64,000 nt of DNA from positions 19,999,501 to 20,063,500 of the forward strand of contig NC_088111.1 in assembly GCF_036370855.1 (NCBI RefSeq), in the 5' to 3' direction. Source of the DNA: Dromaius novaehollandiae. Taxonomy: Eukaryota; Chordata; Aves; Casuariiformes; Dromaiidae. The notes under the pieces are model-generated. The model worked only from the letters and a program-made list of their open reading frames with translations, did no database searches and was not told the DNA's origin. Position 1 is the first letter of the stretch; the number at the start of each line of letters is the position of its first letter. The position numbers were made by a program, and so were the translations under genes. Below are positions 51,501 through 61,275 of the stretch, in pieces.

Positions 51501-54500
51501 TAAAAGAAAAACAAGGTAAAAAGGAGTAAAAGGACAGCCTGCAGCAGAACTAGTCTTAGCTTAAAATACTGATCTAGCTAACTTCTTACAGAGGTCCTGG
51601 ATCTGTCCAAATGAAGAAAATGGTGAACATTAAAAAAAATTACCATGCCAAACACGCATTAAGAACCACCAGTTCAGCTTGACACCGAGAGCATTTCCCC
51701 TGACTAGAACAGAGCTTTTTAGTAATATAATGAATTGCTATTTTATTATCAAGACTTTTAGGGAGCAGCAAATTCCCACAACAGCATGCCAAATGCCTTT
51801 ACTAGGAAATCAAAGGCAATGAAGGATCATTCCCGCTGCACATAAAGCACACCCAGGAACTGAGGCAGACAGACCATGACCCGTTAACACATCTGTCTTT
51901 AACTGTCTTTAAAAAAATAATTCTTACTTGTATTATGAAGATCACCTCAAGTTGGGGGAACCCCCCCCCCAACTAAATGCTAACAGCCACTGAGTAGTAA
52001 TGTGTTATATCAGCTGCTTATTTATGGTATTTCTTTTATTTTGTATTTCTCTGTTTTTTAACACTCATCCATGAGTGCTAAAGATTTACAAACATATCCA
52101 GAGAACAGAAAATACCTTTGGGGAAACATACGTAATTTTTTAATTAAATGTAAAGATTTTTTACAAAACTTCAGTTCAGTAAAAATGTTTCACTCCTGAA
52201 AGTGAAAAAAAGACTTAGACTTGGTCTAAGTCTACTTAAATGTGAACAGTTCTGGTGTACTGCCATGAAGCTTTCTTATTATACATCCTAAACACATAAC
52301 CCAGCAACATATCATTGCTTTAATAAAAACTAGTAACAGAGGACTGGGCAGAAAGTGATTCAGACTCCCCATAATTTCTAAGTGTTTTGCTCCGTAATTG
52401 TCCTGCTTAGTAATTCTACAAACTTCTATAAGCAGCTCGCGTGGATCGCTGAATTACTTGGACCACTAAAGAAGCTGACAGAACAATTCTTACCTTCCCC
52501 TAGGATTTATAAATACCTATACTTTGATCTATTTCCTAAAAGACCACCGATTCATGTAACGACAGCAGTAACAACAAGCACGGGGTTCGAATCCAGGGTC
52601 TATATTCAGTCTGCCAATAAACTGCCAGGTGGCTCCTCATTATCTCAACCTCTCCTGACCCTTCTTACCGGTCATATGAGGCTAACGTTTATCTACTTCA
52701 GGAAAACATCGGAATAAAGTAGTATTAGTAATAATGATAGGGATTCAATTTCACTCGCGACTTCAACATAGTGACAAACCTTACAAAGCGTAGTGCACTC
52801 TGAGAGGAAAAGAAGGAAAATTAGATTTAAGAGAAATGTGTTAGGAACGAAAAAAAAAGAACTGCTTACACATAGAAATCTGTCATAGCTCTATCTAACA
52901 CCACTGAACAAATTGAAAAGAGAAAATTTAATCTAATGGAATATAGGCGATGCGTTTGCTTGTGGAAGTACGGGCTGCCCATCTCCCTGCACGGGTATGA
53001 GATTCATCCACATAGTGTAAACAGCCAGGTGTTAACAGAAATAAAAAAATAAACATTGTTTCCCTGCACAGTTTGCTCTTGTAAGAATGAGAAAGCTCCC
53101 AAGCAAATGGGTAGGAGGTGCAGGAGAAAAAACAAAGTAAAGACATGTCTTCCACCTTGCAGACAAACAGCCTACGCAAGAGTAATTTTTTCTGAAGTGC
53201 CTGAGAAGAATGTTAGGATTTGTGTACACTGTAATTTTCTGTAAAAATAAATAAATAAAATAGTATTAATATTTTCAAACGTAAAGACCCCTGATTTCAA
53301 AACAGTTACAAGATTGTCTTTTATAGAATAAATACCTAGACTTTATACAGATCACTAGCCCCGAGTTTCAACCACTTGAATTAGAAGAACTGAGGACTTA
53401 ATCACATGAAATGTTGTAGATAAGAAGTCCTTCGAACAGCGAGTACTAGACTGACACGTTAGTTTGCTAAGTGATCAGTCTCATTTACTACAGCTTAGTC
53501 TATTTGGATGACGCAAGTATTAGAAAGGCTCCCCACTACAACACAGAGAGGCCACAATGACTGCCGAGGGCCCGAGCTCAGGAAATGCTCCGGAAATTAA
53601 CTTCTTAGGGGAAAAAAAAGCTTGGCCCAGGCTTTAAAGCCAAAACAAAACCCAGGGATATCCCTGATAACTCCAATTAAAATGTTTTAAGCATCATTTT
53701 GTTATATAAAAAAAAAAACTTACTGATAGGGATGATGAGGAAAAAAATTCTCTTATTATACAAAACCCAAACCAAATGGTAATTTCTGCTCTAATTTCAA
53801 ATTCCATAGTTAATAGAAGAATGAACAAGTGATTTCATAAACAATCAGATTCAAGACCTGCAACACAAAGGCACGCTGTACAAAGTGCAGCTCTCAGGAG
53901 AGGAAATATTAATAAAGGAAGAGGGAAAATTAATAAATTATAAGGTCCTCATTTGGAAAGCTCAGCTTGTGAGCAATAAAAAGGCACGACACCAAGTATC
54001 TATTTTACATACAAACATTTCAGGTATTCCCTCATTTCTAATAGTAGGACAACTTCTAACCACTTCTATATTCTAAAGGACACTGCCAAGCAGGACTCAT
54101 AATTCTTTCTTGAAGTGAAAGAGACTATTCATTCTTAAAATAAAGTAGATACAGAAGTGACTGGAGGGCTGAGGTCCAAGGTATACTGGAAGTGCTGTTT
54201 GAGGTCTGAAAGTCAGGAGTGGCGAGCGCTGTTGGCAGAAGTGCATGGAGAAGAACTATATTCCCTATATTTAGTCAACTTGTTTTTAGTGCCATAACTT
54301 CTATGAAGAATTCTCATTTCAAGACTTTCTTAAACTTCACCCGTCATTTGCTTACTAATAACAATTAATGGCTTCACAGAAGAGGAGGAGGAAAAAAATC
54401 GTACGTGAAACAAACTAAGCACGCCAAATCAAAATGAAGCTCTAAGGAAGTCTGAGATGCCCTCTAGACTCCGGATGACCGTTTAACAATCAACAGTTCA

Positions 54501-57500
54501 AGAACTGGGCTGCTGAATAACCCAATTGCACAAATTTCAGGAAGAAGTTCATACTCACCCAGCCTGAATGAGCTCATTGAGTTTAGCTGCATTCTTGTCA
54601 TCCATACCTTTCCAAGAAAAAGGATAACACAGTGAATTAGGATTTAACTTATATAGTCAAGACCATTTGTGTTCTGCTCAGTTTTCAAAGCTGTTACATT
54701 TTACTCTCATGGAGGATTAATGGGCATAAATCAACTACAACATAAACTACCTGAAAATACTCTGTTTTCACAATGCGTAAGCTATACACATTCCTTGCCA
54801 CAAAAATTACATATTACTCATAGACTAAATGACCAAAGTTTTTAAATACTGCAGAAATCTTGGGTTGCTGAGTATTAATCTGACACCGCAGTATTAAAAA
54901 AAAAAGCTTCCTGATCTTCATGCTCAATCTCTGTTGCTAAGGCAGCACAGCGTAATGAAAGAGCATCAAGCCCTCACAGGTCTGGATGTGCTTTAAAAAA
55001 AGCACATATAACCAACACTTTCTATGCACTATACTGCACAGTTTTAAATGCAGTTAATTATTGTAACTTGATTTATATTTTCTATGATAGTAAAGACCAG
55101 ATCTATTTACAGAACAATTAATCCCTCTCTGGCAATGCTGGAAGGTATTTCTGACACACTTTTATTCCTCATTTGTTCTACACAAGTCATCTCCATTTCT
55201 GGGAAGCTGGGCCTGGGTGAATACCAGAAAAAAATTAAAGACAGAAAGAAACTATTTTCATCAGCCACGGAGCAGACTTCTCATAATCTGAGTGTAGAGA
55301 CTTGCTGCTCTGGTCCATTTGGTCTTGAAGAAGAGACTAGAATTTTCTAAGTGACAGTGGGTAAAAATACGTAGCCGATTGCCAAAGTTATATAAAGAGA
55401 CAGAAGCACAGAGCATGCATGCATTGCCATGGTGACTGTGTGAAACCTTATTCCCAGTCATAGCCAAGGAGGGTCTGCTGATGCTTTTAAGACAAGATGA
55501 AGAGAAAGGGAAGAAACACTAATACTGTTTCCTATTGACAGTGCAATCTGTTTTGCCTCTGCACCTTTGTCATGAAACAATTCAAAACTGCCTCTCCAAT
55601 GAATAGGCAGAATAAGGTCAGTACAAACATCCATGACAGTCTGATTCATGAGATGTTACAATAAAATCTCAGGTGAGGAAATAATCTAGCAAAAAGTCCC
55701 CCAACATAGCATAATTCCATTAGGAATTGTACATGTCCACTCATTAAGACTTTCTTGGGTTTTTTTACTTTGCAGCTAACACAACTTAACAAAGAAGTGA
55801 AAACATTTGGAAACACTTGTAGAACATGGACTATTTATTATATGGCACTAACTCTATCTTGGGAACAAATGAAAAAAAAATACACAAAAAGAAGGTATAC
55901 ACACATGGACCACAGCATACAAGCGCAAGCTCCTCTGCCATTGCTCCAACCTAGCCACATCAGAGCTCTTTCCAGTCTGGAAGCAATGAAGGCCATGTGA
56001 ATATGGTACTGAGCCGAAACTCATGTACCTTGCTAATGCAACTATATAACTTCCAGAATAGAGGAGAGCACAGGTAGGGCACATGCTCATTGATCTAAGC
56101 TTGTCCTTATGGACAAAACCAGCCTCTGGGGTTAATAAGCCACGCATCCTGGTCGGCTGGTGAAATTATTACTTCTGATTATGGGCTGTAAGGTTTATTC
56201 ATCTTCAGGATTCATTGTTATGTTAGGATTTAGAGTCTGATTTGTAGAAAGGCATCATCCCAGATTTTGATTGTGTAGGCAAAAACAATTGTGGGTGCAA
56301 ACAGTATCACTTACACATTTAACTGCTTCGTTTTCAAGAATAATAAAACAGACATATCTAAACTCCATATATATTCACCTGTCATCTGTGGGCATTGCAT
56401 GTGCTGCTTTCCGCAGATAGTAAAAGCTAAAGAAATCCGTCAAAGACAAAGGGGACTCATGCAATAGACTAAGAAGGTCTTATAAAAATAAAAATACATT
56501 TCATGAAAATCTATACCACAGATAACTGCAACAGAATACAATGAACAGATACCCTGAATGACACAAAAGTGAAACTATTCTAGACATGAACAACTTCAAC
56601 AGGAAGCACTTCTGATTCTACCATATAAAAATAATTTTCAGTCATCAGGAAATTCATACTCACATCCCCCAATCTTCTTCCTTAGCTCCCCATAGCAGAT
56701 TAAGCCATAAAGCTCCAGGGAGGATTTTTTCAGCCCTTGCGAAAAAACTGAAAAGCAGAAGAGGTGTGAGTGAGATGACATAATCCACACCGTAGGTACT
56801 CATTTGAAAACTGCAAACAAAATAATTTTCAGTGAAAAGATAAAATGATTCACATTTTCAGTGATGAGGCAAACACTGAAGGTAAGACTAAGTTCTATTT
56901 CAAGAAACACTATACTGAGAGGAGTTCACTGATTTCCTGTTGGTGACTTAAATTTCTGGGAAAGGCAACAGTTTTTTAGACAACAAAAAAAAAAAACAAA
57001 GCAGCTTTCACAGAATTTAAACCAATACAGTTCGATATGCAAAATAAATTTAATTCACTTGTTATATCAATTCTAGTATCACTTAACTGCCTAAAATTTC
57101 TAAAGGAAACATACTGATGCCCCCAAGAAAATACATATAGAACTCTTTCTTATATGAAAATTCACAAGTAGGTCTGAATTTTTCAGGAGACACAAATGCA
57201 CCTTGAAGATTTTATGCAAATCCCAGATTCTAAATTTTTATATAAAAATTGCATACATTTTATTCAACTTTAGTTTTTCTCCTTTCATATCAACATATAT
57301 CATGTGGACATTATTATTTCTAATATGCTTAGATATGTATAGCAGCATTAAAAAATCTTGTGGTTTTTAAATCTGACGAAAATATTTATTCTCAACTATT
57401 CATCAAGAAGTCAGTGCTCTTTGACTTGCAAACACCCTTAATCTCAAAATTCAGGCACATGTATTTTTACCAATAGTGAAACTAATCAAAGCACTGCATT

Positions 57501-60500
57501 AATTCTTAAATTCCTACATCCAATGAGATTTCAGACCTTAGAGATTTAGATACAGAATTCTACTTTATGCAGACAGCAAATGAAATGCTGTCTTGCAAGC
57601 TTGTCCATGACAACTTTTTTTAAAATGTCCTACACAAACTAATTTCTTCCAATACTATGTTTGCTGTGACATTTATTTTTAAATAAAATACTAACGGCTT
57701 GCTTCATCTCAAAATGCCATCTTGTTTTGAAAAAAATCTCAAAAATGTACCTTAAACTTTAAAGGTGTTTTAGACACTTAAGTCCTCCTTCAGATAATCT
57801 TAAACTTTAAAAGTGTTTTAGACATATAAGTCATCCTTAGACTTACATGTCTTAGATAACCTAATCCTATGAACTGTATTCTACATTATCTTTGCATTTC
57901 TTTTGCTTTTCCTAGAAGTATGTGATAATATACCTTACAGGTCATTAGCACTTGAAGTCATACCAATTCCTCATGAATGAGTTATTTTTAACAAGACAGG
58001 CTATAGCCACAAATTGATGGGATGAATTTACTGTCCAGAATTTTGCTGAAGACAAAAGAATTGTTTGGATTCTAAAGAACTCAACCACCATGCAGCTACT
58101 TTAATAATTTATACAACTTAGAGCATAGCATCAGAAGGATAGGAAGGCCCTGGAGATCTTTACCTGACCAACAGGCTAACGGGAGAACTGACATTCTTCA
58201 TAATATCTTGACAGAGTCAAAAGAACTAGAATATAGTAATATCTATTCACTCTGCAATAAATTTCCTTTAACCTGCTATTCAGATTAGGCTAGAAATTGA
58301 CTTGAATCCTCACTTCAAGTACACCCTGAATATGGTGTATTTGATAAAAATCAAGTATCAAAGATCATACATTACCATTATTGTTACAAAACACCACTAG
58401 AAGTTCCTATGACTACCCCATTTCCTTTTCATTCAACAAGCTGTGGAAGAAGGGGGAAGAATGGGAAGAGGAGAGTTCAGCAGTTTGGGATTCCTGAGTT
58501 ACTGAATCAATAACACAAGTGCAGGTTTATTTAAAGCATAAATAAGTATTTCAGCCATTTACACTTGTGTTAGACATTCCCCCAAGGTACTGAAAAGTAG
58601 GGCCAGGGGTGAATTTGCTTGATGATGCCAAGCGTGACTGTAACATTCAGGTGGCTGTCCTCAAAACTGTGTTCCTGAGAATGGAAACATTTATTTAAAC
58701 CTGGCTTTTCATAAGATTAACAACTGGATGAGCATTTATTATGGTGTGGTGAACTGATATAGAAGCTGTGATACCACTACCACCATTTTTTGAAAAGTAT
58801 TTTTCCAAAAAGATGAATCTTGGTATGGTCATGCTAAGAAAAATACAACACGTTCACACATATCTTAGGACTATTCAATATTTTCTCTTCTCCACTATTC
58901 CTAGCCTCTAGAACGGCACTAAAAAGTCTAGCCCTCACAGGACTGAGCTCTACACTGAGCCCGCTCCATTGCATACTAACCATTATCAAAGTCAATGTAC
59001 TTCGAGATCTTGTGCCAGGTGCGGTAGTAGAAGTGGCGGACTTGTTCTTTGTTCTTCACCATGCTTGCTGGTTTGCCTTTCTTTTTGTACTTGAGGGCAA
59101 TGTTGTTCTGGATAGCCTCAAAGTCCTTCCCATGCTGAAGAAAAAATAAAACAAACTGAAATACTCAAAATCAAGCCCATCTCTTGTCACAAGACAACTC
59201 AATAAACATGAGGGATTTTGGAATTCTTTGTGGGAAATCACATTTGAATTGTCATAACCAAAACACTTGGGTATTAGAACTCAACAGGGCAAGGGTGACA
59301 ATGGTTTCTTTTATTTCATGTAAAATGTACTATAAATGTCGAAGAAATTACTTTCCAATGCCTTAAAAGAACTCTTTCAAAGTAAAAAATAAAAGTTGCA
59401 AGCAAACTTTTAAAAACGATGTTACTCATAACTGCTCTGGGTAGCAGAATTGAAGATACTGACTTTGTCATTTTGCTTTCCTTAATTTTCCCCTGCATTC
59501 CTTTCCCTCTTCCTCCTACCTCCATTTCCGTCTATGGAAGATGAAAAAAAAAACATTGCATTTGACAGTTTCTTTTATTTACAGTAAGTTTCACATTCAG
59601 GTTACTAGTGTTATAAAATCTGAGTTTCAAATAATGAAGGAAAACGTTTTAATTTTTTAAAAAACAATAAAAATACTTTGTTATAGAAAATACATTTTTA
59701 CAGTTTAAGTCATTGTAGATGCTTATTCTCCACATAAAAAAGGGACACCTAGGCGGCCCTTTAAAACTGCCTAATATATATAAAATCCTTGGAGACTAAA
59801 AAAGGAAAAGGTAAGCTTTATGTACATTAACAATGAACTCCTGCTATCACAAAATTTCTGAAGAATTCAAAAAAGGCTGGAGTTGATTTACATACGATTA
59901 CAAAGTATGAAAACCTCTTTTGAAAGGTAATGACAGAAAATAATTCACTGGATGTGAGAGACCAAACTGAACCCCAAACCCATCCTACAGTGGATTTTTG
60001 AACTTCTTCCTGAGCAATCAAAAATAAATGTCTCCTTTGAACAATGGAGGGACTTAAATTTTACACAATTCCCATGAATATTGCTGCAAGTAGGAGGAAT
60101 TTAAAAAAAAAAGAAAAAAGACTATAGTGTAAGTGTTCACATTATCCCCAAAATATACACATGAAACATGCTTATCACTAAGAAAGAGAAATGCACACAT
60201 CTAAAGATCCCCCCCCAACACCACTAAAGGATTTGGCATTACTTTTGTTTTCATTTTCACTACATATTTCTGTAACAGAAGTCCTCTTAAAATAATCATA
60301 AGCACAGGACATTCTGGAAAATATTGTATATATCATGTGAGATAAAAGGTAAGATGATCTAAATTTTTCCATGTCTCCCATCCAAGTACTGACCTGGTTC
60401 AAATCTGTTTATGGTCAAAGACTAACCCAGTGTCTGAGATCCTTATTAAAATGGAATCTATTTTCTTATTTGATAATATTACAGCATGGTTGTATTCTTT

Positions 60501-61275
60501 TTCAAAGTTGAGATGCGGCACTATTTTTTTCTCACTTGAAATAATTTACATTAATTTTTCAATTATGCTTCTACTATAAACATCTATGAATAAATATTGT
60601 TAGTATTATTATTACAGAAGTGATTTTCACTTTAGATGGTAATACATTCATTACTGAATTATGACAATCATCAAGATAGTCTTGCAGAAGGTATTTTTTG
60701 CGTTTTTAAATTACCTTGAAGAGCTCATTGGTAGGGGAGGTACATTCTTGTCCAATTCATTTCTATTTCTATTTTTATTAAGATACCCATCCTTAAAGCT
60801 AAAAGGATCTGAGGCTGGGCATATGACATTCAGATCTATCTCCCCTCATGCATATTTCCTGCATACGCAGAAAAAAAAAACCTTGAAACTTTTGAAAGGC
60901 GGTTTTGAAACACAGGTGTTTTATAGCCAATTGTACAGACACTTATTCATATATATATGTATGTATGTATGTAATATATGCATAATGGGGTGCTCCTGCA
61001 AATCCCAATTCAAACAACCTTCTTAGGAACATCCAGATACCAAAGGAAGCCACCTAAGCTGTCTTTTTTCTTTACACATACCTCATACAGTCCCTCAAAG
61101 AAAGTATTTTTGTCTTCAGTGCTCCATGATTCCCACTGCCGTCTGACCTTCTTCCCTTCTTCCTTCTCTCCAGTTGAGGAGCCCAGGTTTCTTGCCGCTG
61201 ACTTGGAATTTGCAGCAGGAGTGCTAGGAGGAATTCCTGGAGTGCTACCAGATGCAGTCCCTCCATTATCTGCTG
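27356..61275 (-). CDS. CRAMP1: CRAMP1 (cramped chromatin regulator homolog 1), 5' partial
   Basis: Nineteen coding exons, each with GT-AG borders and matching phase, give a split first codon plus 1211 codons and TGA at 27356-27358; the human protein is about 1270 residues. Exons 1-2 encode the SANT/Myb domain (RRQWESWSTEDK to HKISKYIDFDN, about residues 45-116). Exons 3-7 encode the conserved segment through LRIKAPMCRALKKLCDPDG and FLKQKWALHEVR. Exon 8 is a long, poorly conserved exon with a conserved core (SLTLAEVYLMMGKPNKLQLE). Exons 9-19 are Ser/Pro-rich with conserved islands and end DLSQ. Drosophila cramped is a Polycomb-group related nuclear protein, and the family is known to act on linker-histone H1 expression. 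Residues numbered here are from the first base seen; the N-terminal exon lies beyond the window. Confidence 0.95.
28290..29030 (-). mobile_element. CR1-family LINE fragment with ORF2 remnant
   Basis: Lies on the minus strand (same as CRAMP1) in the last CRAMP1 intron. The upper part encodes a remnant of the CR1 ORF2 C-terminal region (ILGCINRSTASRSKEV, ALVKPYLEYCIQF), after which the usual Trp codon is TGA. The lower end shows the CR1 3' region near TTGGATTAGAGACC. It is 5'-truncated and decayed. The 3' tail is diverged and the outer limits are approximate. Confidence 0.88.
29580..29725 (-). CDS. CRAMP1: CRAMP1 window exon 18
   Basis: Acceptor CTTTATAG, donor GTATGT. Encodes SSFISPEKGRKMLPTPVGTA then SLLGPSLLDGNSRDSFVSRS and LADVAE, one of the most conserved blocks of the family. 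The split first codon gives Ser where human has Ala. Confidence 0.95.
30353..30517 (-). CDS. CRAMP1: CRAMP1 window exon 17
   Basis: Acceptor GCTTACAG; the donor is GTGGGT, less common but GT. Encodes SEGVSLSPAKLNGSDSSKSL through WIASPSHDPQWYPNDSTDSS and LSSLF. Confidence 0.94.
30778..31012 (-). CDS. CRAMP1: CRAMP1 window exon 16
   Basis: Acceptor TGTAACAG, donor GTAAGT. Encodes GTSVLSLSELTKAPLQNGLS through LSPPNVSALLDISLPGPPED and ISDSIIEIAISSGQY; the last blocks are nearly invariant in vertebrates. Confidence 0.95.
31013..32415 (-). other. CRAMP1: CRAMP1 intron between window exons 15 and 16
   Basis: AT-rich; A runs at 31112-31129 and 31842-31854. No other feature was seen. Confidence 0.7.
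32416..32499 (-). CDS. CRAMP1: CRAMP1 window exon 15
   Basis: 28 codons, phase 0; acceptor CTTCCAG, donor GTAGAG. Encodes GSGTGCRVPFISLPTRHEQQ then EAVPDGFQ. Poorly conserved, and supported mainly by phase, splice signals and position. Confidence 0.85.
33075..33253 (-). CDS. CRAMP1: CRAMP1 window exon 14
   Basis: Acceptor ACAAAAG, donor GTCAGT. Encodes SAIDLAAKSAGIIPGSPLPV through QNGGSITTVE. Family-like in LDxxGLSGxSPLS. Confidence 0.92.
34309..34413 (-). CDS. CRAMP1: CRAMP1 window exon 13
   Basis: Acceptor CACCCTAG, donor GTAAGT. Encodes GRGSFRPIQSSLNKAAVSRP then IVPKVLPTQATNHLS. Confidence 0.93.
35173..35254 (-). CDS. CRAMP1: CRAMP1 window exon 12
   Basis: Acceptor CACACAG, donor GTGAGT. 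Encodes RTLLPRPSGNPSQHVCSFSI then LSNSSIT. CSFSILSNSS is conserved in the family. Confidence 0.93.
35774..35821. repeat. Exact 24-bp tandem duplication
   Basis: Two consecutive identical 24-base units starting GTGTTCCTTC, in the CRAMP1 intron between window exons 11 and 12. The duplication is exact, so probably recent. Confidence 0.9.
36264..36338 (-). CDS. CRAMP1: CRAMP1 window exon 11 (75 nt)
   Basis: 25 codons, phase 0. Encodes MQSDFFLPKPRKLRNRHLRK then PLVVQ, a highly basic conserved patch that could serve as a nuclear localisation or DNA-binding element (inference). Confidence 0.94.
37185..37366 (-). CDS. CRAMP1: CRAMP1 window exon 10
   Basis: Acceptor CTTCTAG, donor GTAAGT. Encodes GLRNLPRPLLVAGPSSSGSS then GGLFAVPTTLPPNSRHGKLF and AELTFRQHLDTIS. 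Confidence 0.95.
37367..40816 (-). other. CRAMP1: CRAMP1 intron between window exons 9 and 10
   Basis: 3.4 kb of AT-rich sequence. No transposon, RNA gene or exon-like frame was recognised. Confidence 0.65.
40817..40994 (-). CDS. CRAMP1: CRAMP1 window exon 9
   Basis: Acceptor TTTTTAG, donor GTGAGT. Encodes TPEMSSVATSPIKPAQEEQS through SKTFSPSAASSSS. PAQEEQSLTPPGKV and the RSPxCxRNQ motif are conserved in the family. Confidence 0.93.
40995..43583 (-). other. CRAMP1: CRAMP1 intron between window exons 8 and 9
   Basis: Mostly AT-rich. It contains a GC- and CpG-richer patch at about 41850-42035, open on both strands, and the paired octamer motifs at 42808-42841. A C-run is at 41272-41281. Confidence 0.65.
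43584..44852 (-). CDS. CRAMP1: CRAMP1 window exon 8 (large central exon)
   Basis: A single 1269-nt exon, exactly 423 codons, with phase 0 at both ends. Acceptor TTTTTTAG, donor GTAAGT. Begins RKTLEERQLQDTRDSETRGS. Conserved islands are MLHLFPGENCTLTPLPGVAR, ILGIQSGQGTARGQ, SLLDPFPRYMKSCQDLIVPE and SESLTLAEVYLMMGKPNKLQ. The spaces between are Ser/Pro/Thr-rich and look fast evolving. A 39-bp piece (44079-44117) recurs in a neighbouring intron. Confidence 0.95.
45682..45763 (-). CDS. CRAMP1: CRAMP1 window exon 7
   Basis: Acceptor CATACAG, donor GTATCC. Encodes RMIVELHRKVSSLIEFLKQK then WALHEVRI, a predicted amphipathic helix. Confidence 0.94.
46575..46613 (-). repeat. 39-bp intronic copy of CRAMP1 exon sequence
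   Basis: Identical over 39 bases, in the same orientation, to 44079-44117 in CRAMP1 window exon 8. The copy starts about 40 bases inside the intron after the donor of window exon 6. Flanks on either side do not match. Confidence 0.85.
46655..46778 (-). CDS. CRAMP1: CRAMP1 window exon 6
   Basis: Acceptor TTTCAG, donor GTAATA (weaker than the others). Encodes GISDEEDQKPVRLPLKVPVE then LQPRNNHAWARVQSLAQNPR and L. Confidence 0.95.
47495..47580 (-). CDS. CRAMP1: CRAMP1 window exon 5
   Basis: Acceptor ATTTAG and donor GTATGT. Encodes GATTVRYKGRNLRIKAPMCR through ALKKLCDPD, apparently identical to the mammalian protein. Confidence 0.95.
47581..54558 (-). other. CRAMP1: CRAMP1 intron between window exons 4 and 5 (7 kb)
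   Basis: The longest intron in the window. AT-rich with scattered short open frames and no supported gene. It holds the C-tract hairpin at 51950-51974, the 10-bp hairpin at 52211-52233 and a Pol III B-box-like sequence at 52584-52594. Confidence 0.7.
54559..54607 (-). CDS. CRAMP1: CRAMP1 window exon 4 (49 nt)
   Basis: A very short exon encoding the split Cys, MDDKNAAKLNELIQA and a split Gly. Acceptor GGAAAG, donor GTGAGT. Confirmed by phase with its neighbours and by the family sequence. Confidence 0.92.
56664..56747 (-). CDS. CRAMP1: CRAMP1 window exon 3
   Basis: Encodes VFSQGLKKSSLELYGLICYG through ELRKKIGG. Acceptor TTTTCAG, donor GTGAGT. Phase agrees on both sides. Confidence 0.94.
57751..57845. 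repeat. Imperfect 48-bp tandem repeat, two units
   Basis: Units beginning CTTAAACTTTAAA at 57751 and 57799 share most positions (GTGTTTTAGACA, TAAGTC, TCCTT). Located in the CRAMP1 intron between window exons 2 and 3. Moderately diverged. Confidence 0.8.
58981..59134 (-). CDS. CRAMP1: CRAMP1 window exon 2 (SANT end)
   Basis: Acceptor TTCTTCAG and donor GTTAGT. 51 codons from HGKDFEAIQNNIALKYKKKG to TWHKISKYIDFDN. This is the most strongly conserved part; it includes the basic KKKGK loop and the recognition helix KEQVRHFYYRTW. Confidence 0.95.
60949..60980. repeat. AT / GTAT microsatellite
   Basis: A short AT dinucleotide run passing into GTAT tetranucleotide units, about 100 bases from the donor of CRAMP1 window exon 1, in the following intron. 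Confidence 0.8.
61082..61275 (-). CDS. CRAMP1: CRAMP1 window exon 1 (SANT start)
   Basis: Acceptor TTTTTTGCAG and donor GTATGT. Enters with two bases of a codon, then ADNGGTASG, the linker AARNLGSSTGEKEEGKKV and the first SANT helix RRQWESWSTEDKNTFFEGLY plus E. A second AG three bases inside could trim one Ala (tandem acceptor). Confidence 0.93.

Noticed and set aside
52382-52717. 111-codon + strand open frame
   Set aside because: No recognisable similarity, no splice or promoter context, antisense within a CRAMP1 intron; consistent with chance.
60661-61026. 121-codon + strand open frame
   Set aside because: AT-rich, Phe/Leu/Lys-biased, runs through a microsatellite, antisense in a CRAMP1 intron; no supporting signal.
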